A DNA stretch of 64,000 bases from Chromobacterium sp. ATCC 53434 (lineage in GTDB: Bacteria; Pseudomonadota; Gammaproteobacteria; Burkholderiales; Chromobacteriaceae): the NCBI RefSeq assembly GCF_002848345.1, contig NZ_CP025429.1, forward strand, positions 3,162,001 to 3,226,000. The letters are read 5' to 3'. A program made the translations under genes and the position numbers. Position 1 is the first letter of the stretch, and the number at the start of each line of letters is the position of its first letter. Positions 29,565 to 38,482 of this stretch are shown piece by piece. The notes under the pieces were generated by a model, which did not search any database, was not told where the DNA came from, and was given only the letters and a program-made list of their open reading frames with translations.

Positions 29565-30044
29565 ATGAGCCTGGCCACCACCGATCTGTGCGACGCCTTC
29601 GACGCCGAAATCCAGGTGCTGGAGCCGATCTTTCTATCGTTCGGCGGCAACATCCGCTTTCACGGCCCCATCGCCACGCTGAAGCTGTTCGAGGACAACA
29701 GCCTGGTGCGCGCGATGCTGGGCGAGGCCGGACGCGGCCGGGTGCTGGTGGTAGACGGCGGCGGCTCGCGCCGCTGCGCGCTGCTGGGCGATCAACTGGG
29801 CGAGCTGGCGGTGAAGAACGGCTGGGCCGGGCTGGTGCTGGACGGCTGCGTGCGCGACAGCGCGGCGCTGGGCAAGCTGCCGCTGGGCGTCAAGGCGCTG
29901 GCGACGCACCCGCGCAAGTCGGTGAAGCTGGACGCCGGCCAGCGGGAGCTGCCGCTGCGCGTCGCCGGCTGCGACATCCTGCCGGGCCACTGGCTGTACG
30001 CCGACGAGGACGGCGTCATCGTCAGCGCCCGCGAGCTGATCTGA
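29565..30044 (+). CDS. RraA-family protein
   Basis: A 159-residue protein of RraA length. The family includes the RNase E inhibitor RraA and class II 4-hydroxy-4-methyl-2-oxoglutarate/oxaloacetate aldolases. The start [12 protein letters not shown], the glycine-rich [21 protein letters not shown] and the [16 protein letters not shown] motif (Arg-Asp pair used for metal and carboxylate binding in the aldolases) are intact. A GGAGAA site precedes the ATG. Sequence alone does not separate RNase E regulation from aldolase activity; the length and C-terminus favour the RraA group. Confidence 0.88.
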   Translation: MSLATTDLCDAFDAEIQVLEPIFLSFGGNIRFHGPIATLKLFEDNSLVRAMLGEAGRGRVLVVDGGGSRRCALLGDQLGELAVKNGWAGLVLDGCVRDSAALGKLPLGVKALATHPRKSVKLDAGQRELPLRVAGCDILPGHWLYADEDGVIVSARELI

Positions 30045-30061
30045 TAAGCCTGCCGAGACGA

Positions 30062-30472
30062 TCAGTAGCCGCCGCTGCGAGGATGCACCGGCAGCACGCC
30101 CTGGGCGTTGGCGGTGCCCCACTCCAGCCGCTGCTCCCACCAGGTGTGATGCTCCGGCACCAGAATCTCCGGCGTGTCCAGCGAGGCGGCGGTGATGTCG
30201 ATCTCTTCCGGATCGGATTCGTGGAAATAGGTCAGCGTGGAGCCGCAGTGCGGACAGAAGCCGCGCGACACCGCGGCAGAGGAATGGTATTGCGTCGGCT
30301 TCTCGCCGCGCCACTCCAGTTCGTGCACCCGCATCGTGAACCAGGTGACGAAGGCCGCGCCGCTGGCGCGCCGGCAGCTGCGGCAATGGCAGTGGGTGAT
30401 ATGAAACGGCGTGCCGCGCAAACGGTAGCGCACCGCACCGCACAAGCAACCGCCAGTCAGCCCCATCAGCAT
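30062..30472 (-). CDS. GFA-family zinc protein (CENP-V/Gfa fold)
   Basis: A 136-residue protein of the glutathione-dependent formaldehyde-activating (GFA) family. Cysteines fall in the family pattern: GGCLCGAVRY, THCHCRSCRRASGAAF and GFCPHCGSTLTY, which build two zinc sites. Biochemical roles of most members are unsettled; some bind or turn over glutathione adducts. It is convergent with the rraA-like gene and divergent from the solute-binding protein. An ATG two codons inside (30466) is an alternative start. Confidence 0.9.
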   Translation of the reverse strand: MLMGLTGGCLCGAVRYRLRGTPFHITHCHCRSCRRASGAAFVTWFTMRVHELEWRGEKPTQYHSSAAVSRGFCPHCGSTLTYFHESDPEEIDITAASLDTPEILVPEHHTWWEQRLEWGTANAQGVLPVHPRSGGY

Positions 30473-30654
30473 GCCCGCCTCCGTTGCAACGATGCGCCAC
30501 CGTCGGGCCGCCGTCGGCGCCCGACCCCGTTTCTTTCACTATGCCTCAGCCATGCTGCAAGTGCAAAAAAACCATCGCGGCCGACCTTGTCCGCCGCCGG
30601 GACATGTGGCCGACATCACATACAATGAAATAGGCCCGCCACCGGAAAACCATC

Positions 30655-31452
30655 ATGCGCCCAACTCTCGCCTCCCTGCTGCTCTGTCTGGCGCTGCCGC
30701 ACGCGACCGCCCGGGCCGCAGAAGCGGACCGCTCCCCGGTAGCGATCTGCGACGACGGCGAGGAGTGGCCGCCGTTCACCTACTACCGCCGCGTCGACGG
30801 CAAGCCGACAACGGAGATCACCGGTTTCTCCGTCGAGGTGATAGGCGCCATCCTGGCCAAGCACGGCATTCCGTTCACCATCACGCTGCCGCCGTGGAAA
30901 CGCTGCCTGGCCTCGATAGAGGCCGGAGAGAACTACGTGATGGCGCTCAGCGCCAGCAAAAGCCCGGAACGGGAGAAGCGGTTCCTGTTTTCCGCGCCCT
31001 ACTATCAGACCCACTATTACGCGTTCTACGCGAAAAACCGCTTCCCCCGGGGACTGAAGCTGGATGCCCAGTCCGATCTCAACCGCTATCGGCTCGGCGG
31101 CGTCAAAGGCTACGCCTACGCCAAGCTGGAGGCGGTGGACAAGGGCAGGATGATACTGGCCGCCAGCTACCCCGAACTGATCAAGATGATGAAGGCCGGC
31201 CGGCTGGACGTGTTCGCCGAGGATTACGAAGTCATCATCGGCCTGGCCAGCATAGGCGTGCTGGACGCCGCCTGGGACGCGGACATCGGCCATCTGCCGC
31301 TGCCCGGCGCCAACGCCAATCCCTTCCACATGATATTCAGCCGCAGCAATCCTCGCGGCGAGCAGCTGAGGCGGCTGGTGGACGAGGAGCTGGACGCGAT
31401 GCGCCGCTCAGGGCAGCTGGCCCGGCTGCTGGCCAAATACGTGAAGCGCTAG
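30655..31452 (+). CDS. Periplasmic solute-binding protein, family 3 (amino-acid type)
   Basis: A 265-residue protein with a signal peptide (MRPTLASLLLCLALPHATARA, cleavage near ARA-AEA) and a single SBP_bac_3-like domain. WPPFTYYR, ITGFSVEVIGAILAKHGI, and a C-terminal half ending in the LARLLAKYVKR helix fit the fold. Residues that usually hold the ligand carboxylate (an Arg after the first strand of lobe 2) are not clear. No ABC permease or ATPase gene lies nearby, so it is an orphan; such orphans may feed a distant transporter or signal to sensors. A TACAAT box (30621-30626) lies about 29 bp upstream. Confidence 0.85.
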   Translation: MRPTLASLLLCLALPHATARAAEADRSPVAICDDGEEWPPFTYYRRVDGKPTTEITGFSVEVIGAILAKHGIPFTITLPPWKRCLASIEAGENYVMALSASKSPEREKRFLFSAPYYQTHYYAFYAKNRFPRGLKLDAQSDLNRYRLGGVKGYAYAKLEAVDKGRMILAASYPELIKMMKAGRLDVFAEDYEVIIGLASIGVLDAAWDADIGHLPLPGANANPFHMIFSRSNPRGEQLRRLVDEELDAMRRSGQLARLLAKYVKR

Positions 31453-31458
31453 GCCGCG

Positions 31459-31506
31459 TCCAAAAGCAAATCGCCGCGGACAGCCTCCAGGCTGCCTCGC
31501 GGCGAT
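31459..31506 (-). terminator. panD terminator
   Basis: Nested perfect stem: ATCGCCGCG (31470-31478) with CGCGGCGAT (31498-31506), inner pairs from AGCCT/AGGCT; on the minus strand it is followed by TTTGCTTTTGG. It separates panD from the convergent binding-protein gene. Confidence 0.85.
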
Positions 31507-31523
31507 GGCGAAAACGCGGACGA

Positions 31524-31904
31524 TCAGGCCGGCTGGGTCGGCGTCGCGCCCTTCACCTCGGTCAGGCGGTTGTCGCCGTCGACGAAGACCAGCTTCGGCG
31601 AATGGCCCTTCAGCTCGGCGTCCTCGTACTGCGCGAACGAGGCAATGATCAACAGATCGCCCGGCGCGGCGCGGCGCGCGGCCGAACCGTTGACCGAGAT
31701 CACGCCGGAACCGCGCTCGGCCTTGATCGCGTAGGTGGCGAAGCGCTCGCCGTTGGTGACGTTCCAGATCTGCACTTCCTCGTATTCGAGAATGTCCGCC
31801 GCTTCCAGCAGGTTCTCGTCTATCGCGCAGGATCCGATGTAATGCAGCTCGGCATGCGTGGTGGTCACGCGGTGGAGCTTGGATTTCAGCATATTGCGTT
31901 GCAT
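31524..31904 (-). CDS. panD: Aspartate 1-decarboxylase
   Basis: A 126-residue pyruvoyl-dependent enzyme that makes beta-alanine from aspartate for pantothenate. The self-cleavage site is the Gly-Ser pair in HYIGSCAID (Ser25 becomes the pyruvoyl group). Other signatures are [16 protein letters not shown] at the start and the [23 protein letters not shown] core. It is the last gene of panB-panC-panD, 24 bp after panC. Confidence 0.97.
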   Translation of the reverse strand: MQRNMLKSKLHRVTTTHAELHYIGSCAIDENLLEAADILEYEEVQIWNVTNGERFATYAIKAERGSGVISVNGSAARRAAPGDLLIIASFAQYEDAELKGHSPKLVFVDGDNRLTEVKGATPTQPA

Positions 31905-31928
31905 GATGGCCTTCCTTGTCGCTCCGCC

Positions 31929-32762
31929 TCAGCGGAACACTTCGATATTGTCGATCAGACGGGTCTTGCCCAGCCGCGCGGCGGCCAGCACCACCAGCCG
32001 CTTCTCGCCGGCGTGGGCGATTTCCAGCGTGTCGGCCTGGCGCACCTCGACGTAGTCGACGGTCCAGCCGGCGGCCGCCAGGTCGTCGCGCGCGGCGGCC
32101 TCCAGCGCGGCGTAGTCCTGGCTGCCGGCCAGCAGGCCGTCGCGCATCGCCGCAAGATTGCGGTACAGCCGCGGCGCCTCGGCCCGCTCGGCGGCCGACA
32201 GATAGCCGTTGCGCGACGACAGCGCCAGGCCGTCGTCGGCGCGGCCGGTGTCGACCGGCACGATGACGATGGGCGAGTTCAGATCGTCTATCATCGCCTG
32301 AATCACATGCAGCTGCTGGTAATCCTTCTTGCCGAAGCAGGCCAGGTCCGGCTGCACGATGTTGAACAGCTTGGTCACCACGGTGGCGACGCCGCGGAAG
32401 TGGCCGGGCCGGAAGGCGCCGCACAGCTCGTTCTGGATGTGCGGCGGCTCGATATTGAAGTCCTGCCTGACCCGCGGATACAGCTCGCGCTCGGTCGGGA
32501 AGAACAGCGCGTCGACGCCGGCGGCGCGAAGCTTGTCGCAATCGGCCTCGAAGGTGCGCGGATAGGCGTCGAAGTCCTCGCCCTGGCCGAACTGCAGCCG
32601 GTTGACGAAGATGCTGACGACGACCTTGTCCGCCTGCTCGCGCGCGGCGGCCACCAGCTTCAGATGCCCCTCGTGCAGATTGCCCATCGTCGGCACGAAG
32701 GCGACCTTGCCGGCCGCCTTCCGCCAGGCGCGGATCTCGGCCACGCTACGGATGATTTCCAT
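31929..32762 (-). CDS. panC: Pantothenate synthetase
   Basis: A 277-residue ligase joining pantoate and beta-alanine with ATP. The nucleotide motif [16 protein letters not shown] (HxGH-type), the [15 protein letters not shown] segment, [12 protein letters not shown] and [12 protein letters not shown] are all present. It lies between panB (19 bp upstream) and panD, in pathway order for the final steps. Confidence 0.98.
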   Translation of the reverse strand: MEIIRSVAEIRAWRKAAGKVAFVPTMGNLHEGHLKLVAAAREQADKVVVSIFVNRLQFGQGEDFDAYPRTFEADCDKLRAAGVDALFFPTERELYPRVRQDFNIEPPHIQNELCGAFRPGHFRGVATVVTKLFNIVQPDLACFGKKDYQQLHVIQAMIDDLNSPIVIVPVDTGRADDGLALSSRNGYLSAAERAEAPRLYRNLAAMRDGLLAGSQDYAALEAAARDDLAAAGWTVDYVEVRQADTLEIAHAGEKRLVVLAAARLGKTRLIDNIEVFR

Positions 32763-32781
32763 CTCTCGTTCTCTTCCGGGC

Positions 32782-33570
32782 TTAGTAAGTGTGTTCTGCG
32801 GACGGGAAGGTCTGGTCCTTCACCGCCTTGATATAGGCTTCGACCGCGCCCTGGATGCTGCCGGCCTCGTCCATGAAGTTCTTGACGAACTTGGCCTTCT
32901 TGCCCGGATACACGCCCAGCATGTCGTGCAGCACCAGCACCTGGCCGGACACGTCGACGCCGGCGCCTATGCCTATCGTCGGCACCTTGACGGTTTCTGT
33001 GATCTCCCTGGCCAGCGCCGCCGGCACGCACTCCATCAACACCAGGCTGGCGCCGGCCTCGGCCAGCGCCTTGGCGTCGGCGACGATGCGCTGCGCGTCG
33101 TCGCCGCGGCCCTGCACGCGGTAGCCGCCGAAGGCGTTGACGAACTGCGGGGTCAGGCCGATGTGCGAGCACACCGGGATGCCGCGCTCGACCAGGAAGC
33201 GGGTGGTCTCGGCCATATAGGCGCCGCCCTCCAGCTTGACCATGTGGGCGCCGGCCTGCAGCAGGCGCGCGGCGTGGGCGAAGGCCTGCTGCGGACTTTG
33301 CTGATAGGCGCCGAACGTCATGTCGCCGAGGATCAGCGCGTTCTTCGCGCCGCGGGCCACGCAGCGGACGTGGTAGAGCATGTCCTCCTCGCTGACCGGC
33401 AGCGTGGAGTCCACGCCCTGCATCACCGGCCCCAGCGAATCGCCGACCAGCAGGATTTCGACGCCTGCCTCGTCCAGCAGGCTGGCGAAACTGGCGTCGT
33501 AGCAGGTCAGCATCGTGATCTTCCGGCCTTCCTCGGCCAGCTTGTGCAAGGTGTTGACGGTTATTTTCAT
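32782..33570 (-). CDS. panB: 3-methyl-2-oxobutanoate hydroxymethyltransferase
   Basis: A 262-residue ketopantoate hydroxymethyltransferase. It transfers a hydroxymethyl group from methylene-tetrahydrofolate to 2-ketoisovalerate. Conserved segments are [32 protein letters not shown], and the catalytic Glu region [12 protein letters not shown]. First gene of the panBCD set, 49 bp downstream of the deoxynucleoside kinase gene. Confidence 0.98.
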   Translation of the reverse strand: MKITVNTLHKLAEEGRKITMLTCYDASFASLLDEAGVEILLVGDSLGPVMQGVDSTLPVSEEDMLYHVRCVARGAKNALILGDMTFGAYQQSPQQAFAHAARLLQAGAHMVKLEGGAYMAETTRFLVERGIPVCSHIGLTPQFVNAFGGYRVQGRGDDAQRIVADAKALAEAGASLVLMECVPAALAREITETVKVPTIGIGAGVDVSGQVLVLHDMLGVYPGKKAKFVKNFMDEAGSIQGAVEAYIKAVKDQTFPSAEHTY

Positions 33571-33619
33571 TTCTCGACTTCCTCGTGTTCCATCTGCGGC
33601 GCCGCGCGGGATGCCCCGG

Positions 33620-34255
33620 TCAGACGCTCTTGTTGAAATAGCTGCGCTGGCCGCGCATTTCGGCGATGCAGCGGATCAATAACTCGAAGTCCTCGTCGCC
33701 GTCCACCAGATTCAGGTGGTCGGTGTTGACGATCAGCAACGGCGCCGACTCGTACTGATGGAAGAATTCGCTGTAGCCGGCATGCACGCGCTTCAGATAG
33801 CCCTCGGGGAAGTTCACCTCGTAGTCGATCGCGCGCGCGGCCACCCGCTGCAGCAGGATGTCCTCCGACGCCTGCAGATAGATCACCAGATCCGGCACCG
33901 GGTATTCCGGCAGCGCCTGCGGCGCCAGCCGCTGGTACAGCGCCAGCTCATGCTCGTCCAGATTGAGCCGGGCGAACAGCTGGTCCTTGTCGAACAGGAA
34001 GTCCGACACCAGCGGCGCCGCCTGCAAATCTCCCGCCAGCATCTCGCGCGCGATGTCGGCGCGCTGCAGCAGGAAGCTCAGCTGGGTGGACAGCGCGTGC
34101 GCCGGCATATTGCGGTAGAAGCGCGGCAGGAACGGATTGGCGGCCGGGTCCTCGACCTTCAGCTGCACGCCCCAGTACTCGGACAAGCGGCGGGCCAGCG
34201 ACGACTTGCCGGCGCCTATCGGCCCCTCGACCACCACGTAACGCAATTGACTCAT
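33620..34255 (-). CDS. Deoxynucleoside kinase-like P-loop kinase
   Basis: A 211-residue protein of the deoxyadenosine/deoxyguanosine kinase family. The Walker A motif [17 protein letters not shown] is at the N-terminus, [13 protein letters not shown] contains the DRS/E-type substrate region, and a lid follows near [12 protein letters not shown]. Such genes often sit between folK and panB in betaproteobacteria. It phosphorylates deoxynucleosides for salvage, or may have another small substrate; specificity cannot be read here. A 144-bp structured repeat separates it from folK. Confidence 0.9.
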   Translation of the reverse strand: MSQLRYVVVEGPIGAGKSSLARRLSEYWGVQLKVEDPAANPFLPRFYRNMPAHALSTQLSFLLQRADIAREMLAGDLQAAPLVSDFLFDKDQLFARLNLDEHELALYQRLAPQALPEYPVPDLVIYLQASEDILLQRVAARAIDYEVNFPEGYLKRVHAGYSEFFHQYESAPLLIVNTDHLNLVDGDEDFELLIRCIAEMRGQRSYFNKSV

Positions 34256-34269
34256 ACGATTCCTGTTCT

Positions 34270-34413
34270 TAGCGCCTGTTCAAAGTCTTTTTTCCAGCAG
34301 CGCGGCCCGGCCGTCGGCCCGGATGCCAAGCGGAGGGACGAAGCCCGACAAGCCGCGAGAGCCTGCGGCTTCAGCCGTCCCGTCGGGCCGCGACAAGACC
34401 TTGAACCGGCTCA
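34270..34413. repeat. Structured inverted-repeat element inside the folK-panB series (MITE-like), copy A
   Basis: The ends are imperfect inverted repeats: 34272-34289 and the complement of 34395-34412 match at 15 of 18 positions by eye. Inner pairs include CGCGGCCCG-type arms, GGGACG (34335-34340) with CGTCCC, and a perfect 7-bp stem AAGCCGC/GCGGCTT. Its left 32 bp (34271-34302) recur at 53451-53482 (26 of 32) and 57976-58006 (about 28 of 32). No coding potential; it could be a non-autonomous mobile repeat or a conserved RNA fold. Confidence 0.7.
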
Positions 34414-34421
34414 TGTCGATT

Positions 34422-34910
34422 TCAGTCGGCCACGTCCAGCCGCTCTATGCCGTCGGCGCCGAGCGCGGCGGCCAGCGCCGACACGTCGCCGACGCCGGGC
34501 AGCACCGTCCCGGCGGCAATCTCGGCCAGCGGCGCCATCACGAAGGCGCGCTGATGCATGCGCGGATGAGGCAGGGTCAGCCGAGCATCTTCCAGAAAGA
34601 TGCCGTCGTAATACAATAAATCAAGGTCCAGCACCCTGGGCGCGTTGCGGAAGCTGCGCTCGCGGCCGAAACGCTGCTCCAGCGCCAGCAACTCGTCCAG
34701 CAATCCATCGGGCGGGAGCGCGGTGTCGAGCAGCGCCACCGCGTTGATGAAATCGGGCTGGTCGGCATAGCCGACCGGCGTGGTGCGATACAGCGAGGAA
34801 TGGCGCAGCAGCGTGGTGCCGGCCAAATGGCCAAGGGCCGCGAGCGCGGCCCTCACCTGCCGGTCCGGCTGCTCCAGGTTGCTACCCAGAGCGACATAGG
34901 CCAGCGTCAC
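34422..34910 (-). CDS. folK: 2-amino-4-hydroxy-6-hydroxymethyldihydropteridine pyrophosphokinase
   Basis: A 162-residue HPPK of normal length. It pyrophosphorylates the pterin before dihydropteroate synthesis. Start chosen is the GTG at 34910, which overlaps the pcnB stop (GTGA) and gives the family start VTLAYVALGSNLEQP. RTTPVGYADQPDFINAV, RNAPRVLDLDLLYYDG and LPHPRMHQRAFVMAPLAEIA are signature segments, with the magnesium Asp pair in DLDLL. Translationally coupled to pcnB. Confidence 0.96.
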   Translation of the reverse strand: MTLAYVALGSNLEQPDRQVRAALAALGHLAGTTLLRHSSLYRTTPVGYADQPDFINAVALLDTALPPDGLLDELLALEQRFGRERSFRNAPRVLDLDLLYYDGIFLEDARLTLPHPRMHQRAFVMAPLAEIAAGTVLPGVGDVSALAAALGADGIERLDVAD

Positions 34911-36265
34911 TCGACGCTCTCCTCTGCGCCCCCGTCCTTGCGGCGGCCGCCGCTGCGCCGACGGCGGCGCTTCTTCGCCGGTTCGTCGCCGCCGCCCGCG
35001 TCCTTGGCCTCGGCGATCAGTCGCTCGCACTCGTCGGCGTCGGCGCGCTGGAAGCGCTCCCACCACTCGACCAGCGCGCCCGGCACTTCGCCGGCCTCGC
35101 TGCGCAATGCCAGGAAATCGTAGGCGGCGCGGAAGCGCGGCTGTTCCAGGAAACGGTAGGGACGGGCGCCGCTGCGGCTGTCGAAACGGGCCTGCAAGGT
35201 CCAGATTTCGCGCATGGTCACGCTGAAGCGGCGCGGAATGGCGAAATCGTTGTCCTGCTCGGACTCGACGTCGGAAATGGCCGCCAGCAACGCCGGCAAG
35301 CTCTTCTCGCCATCGGCGAGCCGGCGCTGCCAGCCCTGGTTGACCTGGCGCCACAGCAGCGTGGCCAGCAGGAAGCCGACCGAAATCGGCTTGTCGGCGC
35401 GCAGACGGGCGTCGGTGCTGTCCAGGCCCAGCCGCAGGAAGGCGTCGTCGCCGCCCTTGTCGTCCATCACCGCGTCCAGCAGCGGGAACACGCCGCGGGC
35501 CAGCCCCTCCTCCCGCAGCTTCTTCAGGCAGGCGTAGGCGTGGCCGGACAGCAGCAGTTTCAGCAGCTCGTCGAACAGCCGGGCCGGCGGCTCCTTCTTC
35601 AGCAGGTGGGCGTGGGCGCGGATCGGCTTCTTGGTGTCGGCGTCGATCTCGAAGCCGAGCTTGGCCGCCAGCCGCACCGCGCGCAGCATGCGCACCGGGT
35701 CTTCCTGATAACGGCGCGCCGGCTGGCCTATCATCACCAGCTTCTTCGCGTGCAGGTCCTTGACACCGTTGTGGTAGTCGATGACGGTCTCGTCGGACGC
35801 ATCGTAGAACAGCGCGTTGACGGTGAAGTCGCGGCGGTGCGCGTCCTCCTCCTGGCTGCCGAAGCTGTTGTCGGCCATGATGCGGCCGGTTTCATTGGTG
35901 TCGTCGACGCTGCCGCCGCGGAAGGTGGTCACCTCTATCGTTTCCGGGCCCATCATCACGTGGACGATGCGGAAGCGGCGGCCGATGATGCGGGAGCGGC
36001 GGAACAGGTGGTGGACCTGCTCCGGCGTGGCGTTGGTGGCCACGTCGAAATCCTTGGGCGACACGCCCAGCATCAGGTCGCGCACCGCGCCGCCGACCAC
36101 GTAGGCGGCGTAGCCCGCTTCCTGCAGGCGGGAGGTGACGCGCAATGCGGCCTGGCTCAGTTGGTCGCGGCGTATGCCGTGTTGCGGCAGCGGATAGACG
36201 CGCGGTTTGCCACGGCGCTTGCCCATCGGCAGTTCCAGGACTTTACGGATTAGCTTGCGGATCAT
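34907..36265 (-). CDS. pcnB: Poly(A) polymerase I
   Basis: A 452-residue class II nucleotidyltransferase. AAYVVGGAVRDLMLG and the catalytic SPKDFDVATNATPEQV (acidic pair D-x-D) lie near residues 55-85; the RRDFTVNALFYD segment and arm domain follow; the C-terminus is a basic tail (PAKKRRRRRSGGRRKD). It adds poly(A) tails that mark RNA for decay. In proteobacteria pcnB is followed by folK, as here. Two in-frame starts exist; the ATG at 36265 is upstream of a second Met at residue 14. Confidence 0.96.
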   Translation of the reverse strand: MIRKLIRKVLELPMGKRRGKPRVYPLPQHGIRRDQLSQAALRVTSRLQEAGYAAYVVGGAVRDLMLGVSPKDFDVATNATPEQVHHLFRRSRIIGRRFRIVHVMMGPETIEVTTFRGGSVDDTNETGRIMADNSFGSQEEDAHRRDFTVNALFYDASDETVIDYHNGVKDLHAKKLVMIGQPARRYQEDPVRMLRAVRLAAKLGFEIDADTKKPIRAHAHLLKKEPPARLFDELLKLLLSGHAYACLKKLREEGLARGVFPLLDAVMDDKGGDDAFLRLGLDSTDARLRADKPISVGFLLATLLWRQVNQGWQRRLADGEKSLPALLAAISDVESEQDNDFAIPRRFSVTMREIWTLQARFDSRSGARPYRFLEQPRFRAAYDFLALRSEAGEVPGALVEWWERFQRADADECERLIAEAKDAGGGDEPAKKRRRRRSGGRRKDGGAEESVE

Positions 36266-36391
36266 GTGGAAGATTGTGACTTGGAATGCTGGATTCGCAA
36301 GATTAGGGATTCGAGGCCGCGATTATAGCCCGAATCTTTGCGGAAAATACACATCGCTTCCCTCCTCTGTCGGCAAGGCGCCGCTATCGAT

Positions 36392-37297
36392 TTACGCTTC
36401 GGCCAGGTAGCCGTCCAGCTTGTCCAGCAGATGCTGGCGCAGCGCCGTCACCGCCGGCGACAGCATCAGCCGGTGCGGCGTCACCAGACACAGCGGCGTC
36501 GCCTCGGTGCGGTAGTCCGGCAGCAATTCGAGCAGCCGGCCGGCGCGCAGGTCGGCCAGCACGTCCAGCCTGGACTTGTAGGCGATGCCCATTCCGTCCA
36601 GCGCCCAGCGCCGCACGATCTCGCCGTCGTCGCCCTGCCAGCGCCCGCCGACCGCCACCGTCTGGCGTTCGCCGCCGCGCTCGAAACTCCAGCGCTCGTG
36701 CAGCGCCGTTCCCAGCACCAGCCGCAGACATTGGTGGCCGCGCAGGGCCTGCGGCGACGCCGGCGCGCCGTGGCGGGCCAGATAGTCCGGCGACGCGCAC
36801 AGCACGCGGCGGTTGTCCGGCGCCAGCGGCAGCGCCACCAGGCTGGAATCCTCCGGCACGCCGTAGCGCAAGGCCACGTCTACCGGCTGACGGTAGAGGT
36901 CGGCGACCCTGTCGCTGATCCGCAACTGCAGATTGAGCCTGGAATGCTCTTCCATGAACGCGTCCAGCCAGGGTCGCAGCAGATTGCGCCCCAGATCTGA
37001 CGGCATCGACAGCGACAGGCCGCCCAGCAAGGCCAGCCTCTCCGCCTCCAGCGCCAGGCTGCCGGCCCGCACCGCGTCCAGCGCCGCGCGCGCATGGTCC
37101 AGATAGCGTTCGCCGGCCAGCGTCAGCCTCAGGCTGCGGGTCGAGCGGGCCAGCAATTGCGTGCCCAGCGCCTGCTCCAGCCGCTTCAGCGACGCGCTGG
37201 CCACCGCCGGACTCAGATCCAGCTGCCGCGCCGCCGCCGACAGGCCGCCCAGTTCGGCCGCGCCGATGAAAACCTGCAAATCGTCCAGCCTGACCAT
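36392..37297 (-). CDS. LysR-family transcriptional regulator
   Basis: A 301-residue LysR protein from the ATG at 37297 (an in-frame TTG lies three codons upstream). The N-terminal winged helix reads DLQVFIGAAELGGLSAAARQ and ASLKRLEQALGTQLLARSTR; the rest is the periplasmic-binding-like effector domain. It is divergent from the oxidoreductase gene at 37417 with 119 bp between, the usual layout for a LysR regulator controlling its neighbour. Effector unknown. Confidence 0.95.
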   Translation of the reverse strand: MVRLDDLQVFIGAAELGGLSAAARQLDLSPAVASASLKRLEQALGTQLLARSTRSLRLTLAGERYLDHARAALDAVRAGSLALEAERLALLGGLSLSMPSDLGRNLLRPWLDAFMEEHSRLNLQLRISDRVADLYRQPVDVALRYGVPEDSSLVALPLAPDNRRVLCASPDYLARHGAPASPQALRGHQCLRLVLGTALHERWSFERGGERQTVAVGGRWQGDDGEIVRRWALDGMGIAYKSRLDVLADLRAGRLLELLPDYRTEATPLCLVTPHRLMLSPAVTALRQHLLDKLDGYLAEA

Positions 37298-37416
37298 TTT
37301 TATCAAAGGAATATTGAAACTGATTCCAATTCTAGCCGGATTTCAACAGAAAGAAATAGCAATACGATACAGCCATCGACAACCGCGCCTCGCCGCGACA
37401 CCTGAAAGGAAAACCG

Positions 37417-38430
37417 ATGAAAGCCGTCGCCTACTACCAGAACCTGCCGATAGACCACCCGGAAGCGCTGCGGGACGTCACGCTGCCGGAACCCGAGCTC
37501 GGCCCGCGCGACCTGCTGGTCGAGGTGAAAGCCGTCTCCGTCAACCCGGTCGACGTCAAAGTGCGCGCCAATATGGCGCCGGAAGCCGGCCAGGCCCGCG
37601 TGCTGGGCTGGGACGCCGCCGGCGTCGTGCGCGCCGTCGGCGGCCAGGCCGGCCTGTTCCGGCCCGGCGACCGCGTCTGGTACGCCGGCGCGCTGCAACG
37701 GCCCGGCGCCAACAGCGAATTGCACGCCGTCGACGAGCGCCTGGTCGGCAAGATGCCGGACAGCCTGGACTTCGAGGCCGCCGCCGCGCTGCCCTTGACC
37801 GCGATCACCGCCTGGGAGCTGTTGTTCGACCGGCTGCAGGTGCTCGCCAACGGCCGGCCGGCCGGCAAGAAGCTGCTGATCGTCGGCGCCGCCGGCGGCG
37901 TCGGCTCCATCATGATCCAGCTGGCCCGCCGACTGACCGGCCTGACGGTGATCGCCACCGCCTCGCGGCCGGAGACCCGGGCCTGGGTGACCGAGCTGGG
38001 CGCCCACCACGTGGTGGATCACAGCCGGCCGCTGAGCCGCGAGCTCGAGCGCATCGGCCTGGGACAGGTCGATTATGTCGCCAGCCTGAACCAGACCGAC
38101 GCCCATTTCGCCGAGATCGTCGCGGCGCTGGCGCCGCAGGGCAAGCTGGCGCTGATCGACGACCCGGCGGCGCTGGACGTTTCCCTGCTGAAGCGCAAGA
38201 GCCTGTCGCTGCATTGGGAATTCATGTACACCCGCTCGATGTTCGACACCGACGACCAGATCGAGCAGCACAAGCTGCTGAGCGAGCTGGCCCGGCTGGT
38301 CGACGCCGGCATCGTCAGAAGCACCGTCGCCGAACGCTTCGGCGCGATCAACGCCGCCAATCTGAAACGCGCCCACGCGCTGCTGGAAAGCAATACCGCG
38401 CGCGGCAAGATCGTGCTGTCCGGTTTCTGA
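37417..38430 (+). CDS. Zinc-type alcohol dehydrogenase-like/quinone oxidoreductase (MDR superfamily)
   Basis: A 337-residue medium-chain dehydrogenase/reductase. The GroES-like half has LLVEVKAVSVNPVDVKVR and LGWDAAGVV; the nucleotide half has LLIVGAAGGVGSIMIQLARR. Catalytic zinc Cys and His residues of true alcohol dehydrogenases are absent, so it is probably a zinc-independent NADPH reductase of quinones or enals. An AAAGGA site precedes the ATG. The divergent LysR gene probably regulates it. Substrate unknown. Confidence 0.9.
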   Translation: MKAVAYYQNLPIDHPEALRDVTLPEPELGPRDLLVEVKAVSVNPVDVKVRANMAPEAGQARVLGWDAAGVVRAVGGQAGLFRPGDRVWYAGALQRPGANSELHAVDERLVGKMPDSLDFEAAAALPLTAITAWELLFDRLQVLANGRPAGKKLLIVGAAGGVGSIMIQLARRLTGLTVIATASRPETRAWVTELGAHHVVDHSRPLSRELERIGLGQVDYVASLNQTDAHFAEIVAALAPQGKLALIDDPAALDVSLLKRKSLSLHWEFMYTRSMFDTDDQIEQHKLLSELARLVDAGIVRSTVAERFGAINAANLKRAHALLESNTARGKIVLSGF

Positions 38431-38440
38431 TCCGCAGCAA

Positions 38441-38464
38441 AGCGGCCGCCTCCGGGCGGCCGCT
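38441..38464. terminator. GC-rich hairpin between oxidoreductase and OpuAC-like genes
   Basis: 10-bp perfect arms (38441-38450 with 38455-38464), 4-nt loop, no T-run. The following ribosome site is free, so it may stabilise or attenuate rather than end the mRNA. Confidence 0.4.
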
Positions 38465-38482
38465 CCACCAGCAGGAGACGCC

